A stretch of 64,000 nucleotides of DNA from Acanthopleuribacter pedis. Its GTDB lineage: Bacteria; Acidobacteriota; Holophagae; Acanthopleuribacterales; Acanthopleuribacteraceae. Numbering within the stretch: position 1 is the stretch's first letter; every line of letters begins with the position of its first letter. The notes beneath the pieces are model-generated. The model was not told the DNA's origin, searched no databases, and worked only from the letters and a program-made list of their open reading frames with translations. The DNA lies in assembly GCF_017377855.1 (NCBI RefSeq), contig NZ_JAFREP010000003.1, positions 124,001 through 188,000 of the forward strand, given 5' to 3'. Positions 61,953 to 64,000 of this stretch are shown one piece after another. The position numbers and the translations under genes were made by a program.

Positions 61953-62152
61953 GGGCGGTGGGGTTGGTGGCGAGATTGTTGTATTGGGGGATGCCGTGGG
62001 CGGTGGGGTTGGTGGCGAGGTCGTTGTATTGGGGGATGCCGTGGGCGGTGGGGTTGGTGGCGAGGTCGTTGTATTGGGGGATGCCGTGAGCGGTGGGGTT
62101 GGTGGCGAGATTGTTGTATTGGGGGATGCCGTGAGCGGTGGGGTTGGTGGTT
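61953..62152. repeat. Tandem repeat, 45-bp unit, 4.4 copies
   Basis: Unit begins GGGCGGTGGGGTTGGTGGCG and ends GTTGTATTGGGGGATGCCGT; units start at 61953, 61998, 62043, 62088 and 62133. Differences are limited to GTC/ATT and GGG/GAG changes. The unit length is a multiple of three, so long repetitive open frames appear on both strands, but none has a start site. Confidence 0.9.
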
Positions 62153-62198
62153 GTGGGGCCGACGCCGCCGGCGTCTACGGGAAGGGAACTCCAGAGGA

Positions 62199-62237
62199 CC
62201 CAGGGTAAATGGTTGCGCTGCAACCATTTACCCTGGG
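62199..62237. terminator. Perfect 18-bp inverted repeat
   Basis: CCCAGGGTAAATGGTTGC, loop GCT, GCAACCATTTACCCTGGG. No T run follows on either side. It sits between the two tandem arrays and between two convergent genes; it could end transcription from both sides or form a cruciform. Confidence 0.6.
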
Positions 62238-62320
62238 CTGAAATCCTCAGCGTCTTCAACGCAGCTTGATGAGGTTCGCCTATGGCTCACGTTTAAAATT
62301 AGTTGTGGTCCCCCATTGGC

Positions 62321-62653
62321 GGTGTGCGCGCCCCTTCGGGGAGCGCCGGGTCGAATCACAGGCAAAGATAGCGTCATGGCGGTGTGCGCGCCCCGTCGGG
62401 TAGCGCCGGGTCGAACCACCGGCAAAGATAGCGTCATGGCGGTGTGCGCGCCCCTTCGGGGAGCGCCGGGTCGAATCACAGGCAAAGATAGCGTCATGGC
62501 GGTGTGCGTGCCCCGTCGGGGAGCGCCGGGTCGAATCACAGGCAAAGATAGCGTCATGGCGGTGTGCGCGCCCCACGGGAAATGCCGGGTCGAATCAGAG
62601 GCAAGGGTAGCGTGATGGCGATGTGTGCGTTCCCTCGGGGAGCGCCGGGGACC
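62321..62653. repeat. Tandem repeat, 60-bp unit, 5.6 copies
   Basis: Unit GGTGTGCGCGCCCCTTCGGG then GAGCGCCGGGTCGAATCACA then GGCAAAGATAGCGTCATGGC. Copies start at 62321, 62381, 62441, 62501 and 62561 (59 bp) with a partial sixth. The CCCC-TTC-GGGG stem is kept (CCCCGTCGGGG in some units). Ends 15 nt before the stop of the sigma-54 activator. Confidence 0.92.
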
Positions 62654-62667
62654 AGCCTGACGAAGCA

Positions 62668-64000
62668 TTAGCTGAGGCCGTATTTTTTCATTTTTCGGTA
62701 GAGCGTTGATGGGTTGATGCCGAGCTTGGCCGCCGCCTTGCCCTTGCGGTAATTGACGCTTTCCAGGGTGCGCAGAATGAACTCTTTTTCGTTGGCCGGT
62801 GGCGGCGGGCCGGCTGCCGCGGCTTTGTAGCGCAGGTTTTGGAATTCGCGCGGTAGGTGTTCCGTGCCCAGGGTGGCCTCGCGGCATACCGCAAAACAGT
62901 ATTCCAACACGTTGACCAACTCGCGAATGTTGCCCGGCCAGTCGTGGGCCAGCAGGCGGTGCAGCGCATCCGACGAGATGTATCGCACCGGTGAGCCCTC
63001 GCGCTCGCGGAATTGCTCGATGAGGTAACGCACCAAGTGGGGCACGTCGAGGATGCGTTCGCGCAGGGGCGGGAGGCGGATGGGGATCACCGCGAGGCGG
63101 TAGTACAGATCCTCGCGGAAGAGCTGTTTTTGGACGCGTTCCTTCAGGTCTTTGTTGGTGGCCGCCACGATGCGCACGTCCACCTCGATGTTGCGGTTGC
63201 CGCCGACGCGCATCAGCTTGCGCTCCTGAAGCACCCGCAAGAGTTTGCCCTGCAGCGCGTAGGGCATTTCGCCGATTTCGTCGAGGAACAAGGTGCCTTT
63301 CTGGGCTTGCTCGAAGCGGCCGATTTTGGTCTGGTGCGCACCGGTGAAGCTGCCTTTCTCGTGACCGAAAAACTCGCTTTCCAGCAGCTCGGCGGGAATC
63401 GCCGCGCAGTTTACGGCCAAAAATGTGTGGCGGCCCCGTGGCCCGCGTTCGTGTAGCTCGCGGGCGACCAATTCTTTGCCGGTCCCCGATTCACCTTGAA
63501 TCAGGACCGTGGCATTGGTCGGCGCCACTTTTTCGATGAGGGCGAAGACCTCTTTCATTTTGATGTCGCCGCTGACCATGCTGCCGAAACGGATGGAATC
63601 GATGGCGTCCCCATCGTTGGGATCGCGGCGCCGCAAATCACGAAACAGCAGCATCCAGCCGGTTTGTTGGCGTTCCTGCACAAAAGGGGTAATGGTGAGC
63701 GCTACCGGGATGACCTCGCCGGTGTCGGTTTCGAAGGTCGATTGGATGCTGGCCAGCTTGCTTTCCGTGGCGACACAGCGGCCCAGCGGCCCGGTTTCTT
63801 CGCACAAGGTGGCGCCAAGGATGCGGTCGACCTCGCTGCCGATCACCTCTTCCCGACGGCGGTTCAAAATTTTACAGGCACGCGCGGAAATCATCTTGAG
63901 CCGCAATTGGTGATCGAGAATGATCACGCCCTCGGGAATGTTGTCGAACACGGCGCGCAACAGGCGGGCCTGCTGCTCGGTGGTTGCGATTTCGGCCTGG
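62668..64000 (-). CDS. Sigma-54-dependent activator, PAS-AAA+-Fis (5' part beyond the window)
   Basis: 444 codons are visible and the frame stays open to the right edge, so the N-terminus is missing. Visible order: a coiled end ([15 protein letters not shown]), PAS domain ([20 protein letters not shown] and [20 protein letters not shown]), AAA+ domain with Walker [19 protein letters not shown], the sigma-54 loop GSFTGA (variant of GAFTGA), Walker [11 protein letters not shown], and a Fis-type helix-turn-helix ending [20 protein letters not shown]. It activates RpoN-dependent promoters using ATP after a PAS or further N-terminal signal. No -24/-12 promoter was found near it. Confidence 0.93.
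   Translation of the reverse strand, partial: QAEIATTEQQARLLRAVFDNIPEGVIILDHQLRLKMISARACKILNRRREEVIGSEVDRILGATLCEETGPLGRCVATESKLASIQSTFETDTGEVIPVALTITPFVQERQQTGWMLLFRDLRRRDPNDGDAIDSIRFGSMVSGDIKMKEVFALIEKVAPTNATVLIQGESGTGKELVARELHERGPRGRHTFLAVNCAAIPAELLESEFFGHEKGSFTGAHQTKIGRFEQAQKGTLFLDEIGEMPYALQGKLLRVLQERKLMRVGGNRNIEVDVRIVAATNKDLKERVQKQLFREDLYYRLAVIPIRLPPLRERILDVPHLVRYLIEQFREREGSPVRYISSDALHRLLAHDWPGNIRELVNVLEYCFAVCREATLGTEHLPREFQNLRYKAAAAGPPPPANEKEFILRTLESVNYRKGKAAAKLGINPSTLYRKMKKYGLS

Noticed and set aside
61768..62259. 163-codon minus-strand frame with a 15-residue repeat
   Set aside because: It overlaps the 3' end of the helical-repeat gene, has no ribosome site, and stays open only because the repeat unit is 45 bp.
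62321..62653. Regular 60-bp repeats that could be taken for a CRISPR array
   Set aside because: The whole unit is conserved with no variable spacers, and no cas genes are in the window. It is a plain tandem repeat.
62228..62887. Minus-strand frame over the 60-bp array
   Set aside because: It overlaps the sigma-54 activator in another frame and is open because the unit length is a multiple of three.

Overview
The window looks like a chromosomal segment of a Gram-negative bacterium with about 58-60% GC. An Acidobacteriota affiliation, perhaps near Holophagae/Acanthopleuribacter, is my best guess. It rests on the VWFA-related secreted protein at 5537-6877 (the acidobacterial TIGR03436 type), the Sigma70_ECF-type factor at 58109-58684, the many PQQ-type beta-propellers, and the Pal and AMIN-amidase envelope genes. 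GTG and TTG starts behind strong GGAGG sites are common, and several starts below were chosen for that reason. I see no rRNA, tRNA, prophage, IS transposase or CRISPR array.

Layout. 0.6-5 kb: envelope genes on the minus strand (AMIN-type amidase, GerMN lipoprotein, signal peptidase I; then Pal). 5.5-12.4 kb: VWFA protein, then signalling genes (REC-PP2C phosphatase, RsbW-like anti-sigma kinase, pseudokinase fused to an FGE-sulfatase domain). 12.4-17.3 kb: a small protein, a secreted S15/CocE-type hydrolase, a DUF pair, ArsC and a CBS protein. 17.8-24 kb: a divergent family-B DNA polymerase, a Na+:solute symporter and a GST. 24.2-30.9 kb: a probable RiPP locus. 31.4-45 kb: a diguanylate cyclase; a compact five-gene minus-strand operon (LuxE-like ligase, LuxC/ALDH-like reductase, Fe-ADH, beta-propeller, HemN/HemW-like radical SAM); two divergent beta-propeller genes; and a HupE/UreJ protein. 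45-64 kb: two paralogous small membrane proteins, an MsbA-like ABC exporter, a sugar dehydrogenase-PKD-cytochrome c fusion, TetR plus a RetSat-like oxidoreductase, DUF188/metallophosphoesterase/rhomboid, an FAD oxidoreductase, an ECF factor, a second Fe-ADH, a helical-repeat membrane protein and a sigma-54 activator cut by the window edge.

The most interesting locus is 24175-30883. A borosin-type (tetrapyrrole-methylase fold) N-methyltransferase is translationally coupled to a single polypeptide that fuses TfuA and YcaO. Divergent from these are three TPR proteins and an 83-residue peptide with a LigA/BBD-like leader and a Pro/Asp/Gly-rich tail. I read this as a split-borosin-like RiPP system with an added YcaO-TfuA modification.

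The intergenic DNA is unusually structured. There are two families of long imperfect palindromes (A, three copies; B, four full or nearly full copies plus loose ends), a small hairpin placed at stop codons of convergent genes, and several tandem arrays (45, 58 and 60 bp units). The polymerase is also notable: its exonuclease motifs are largely kept while its polymerase motifs A and B are degraded.
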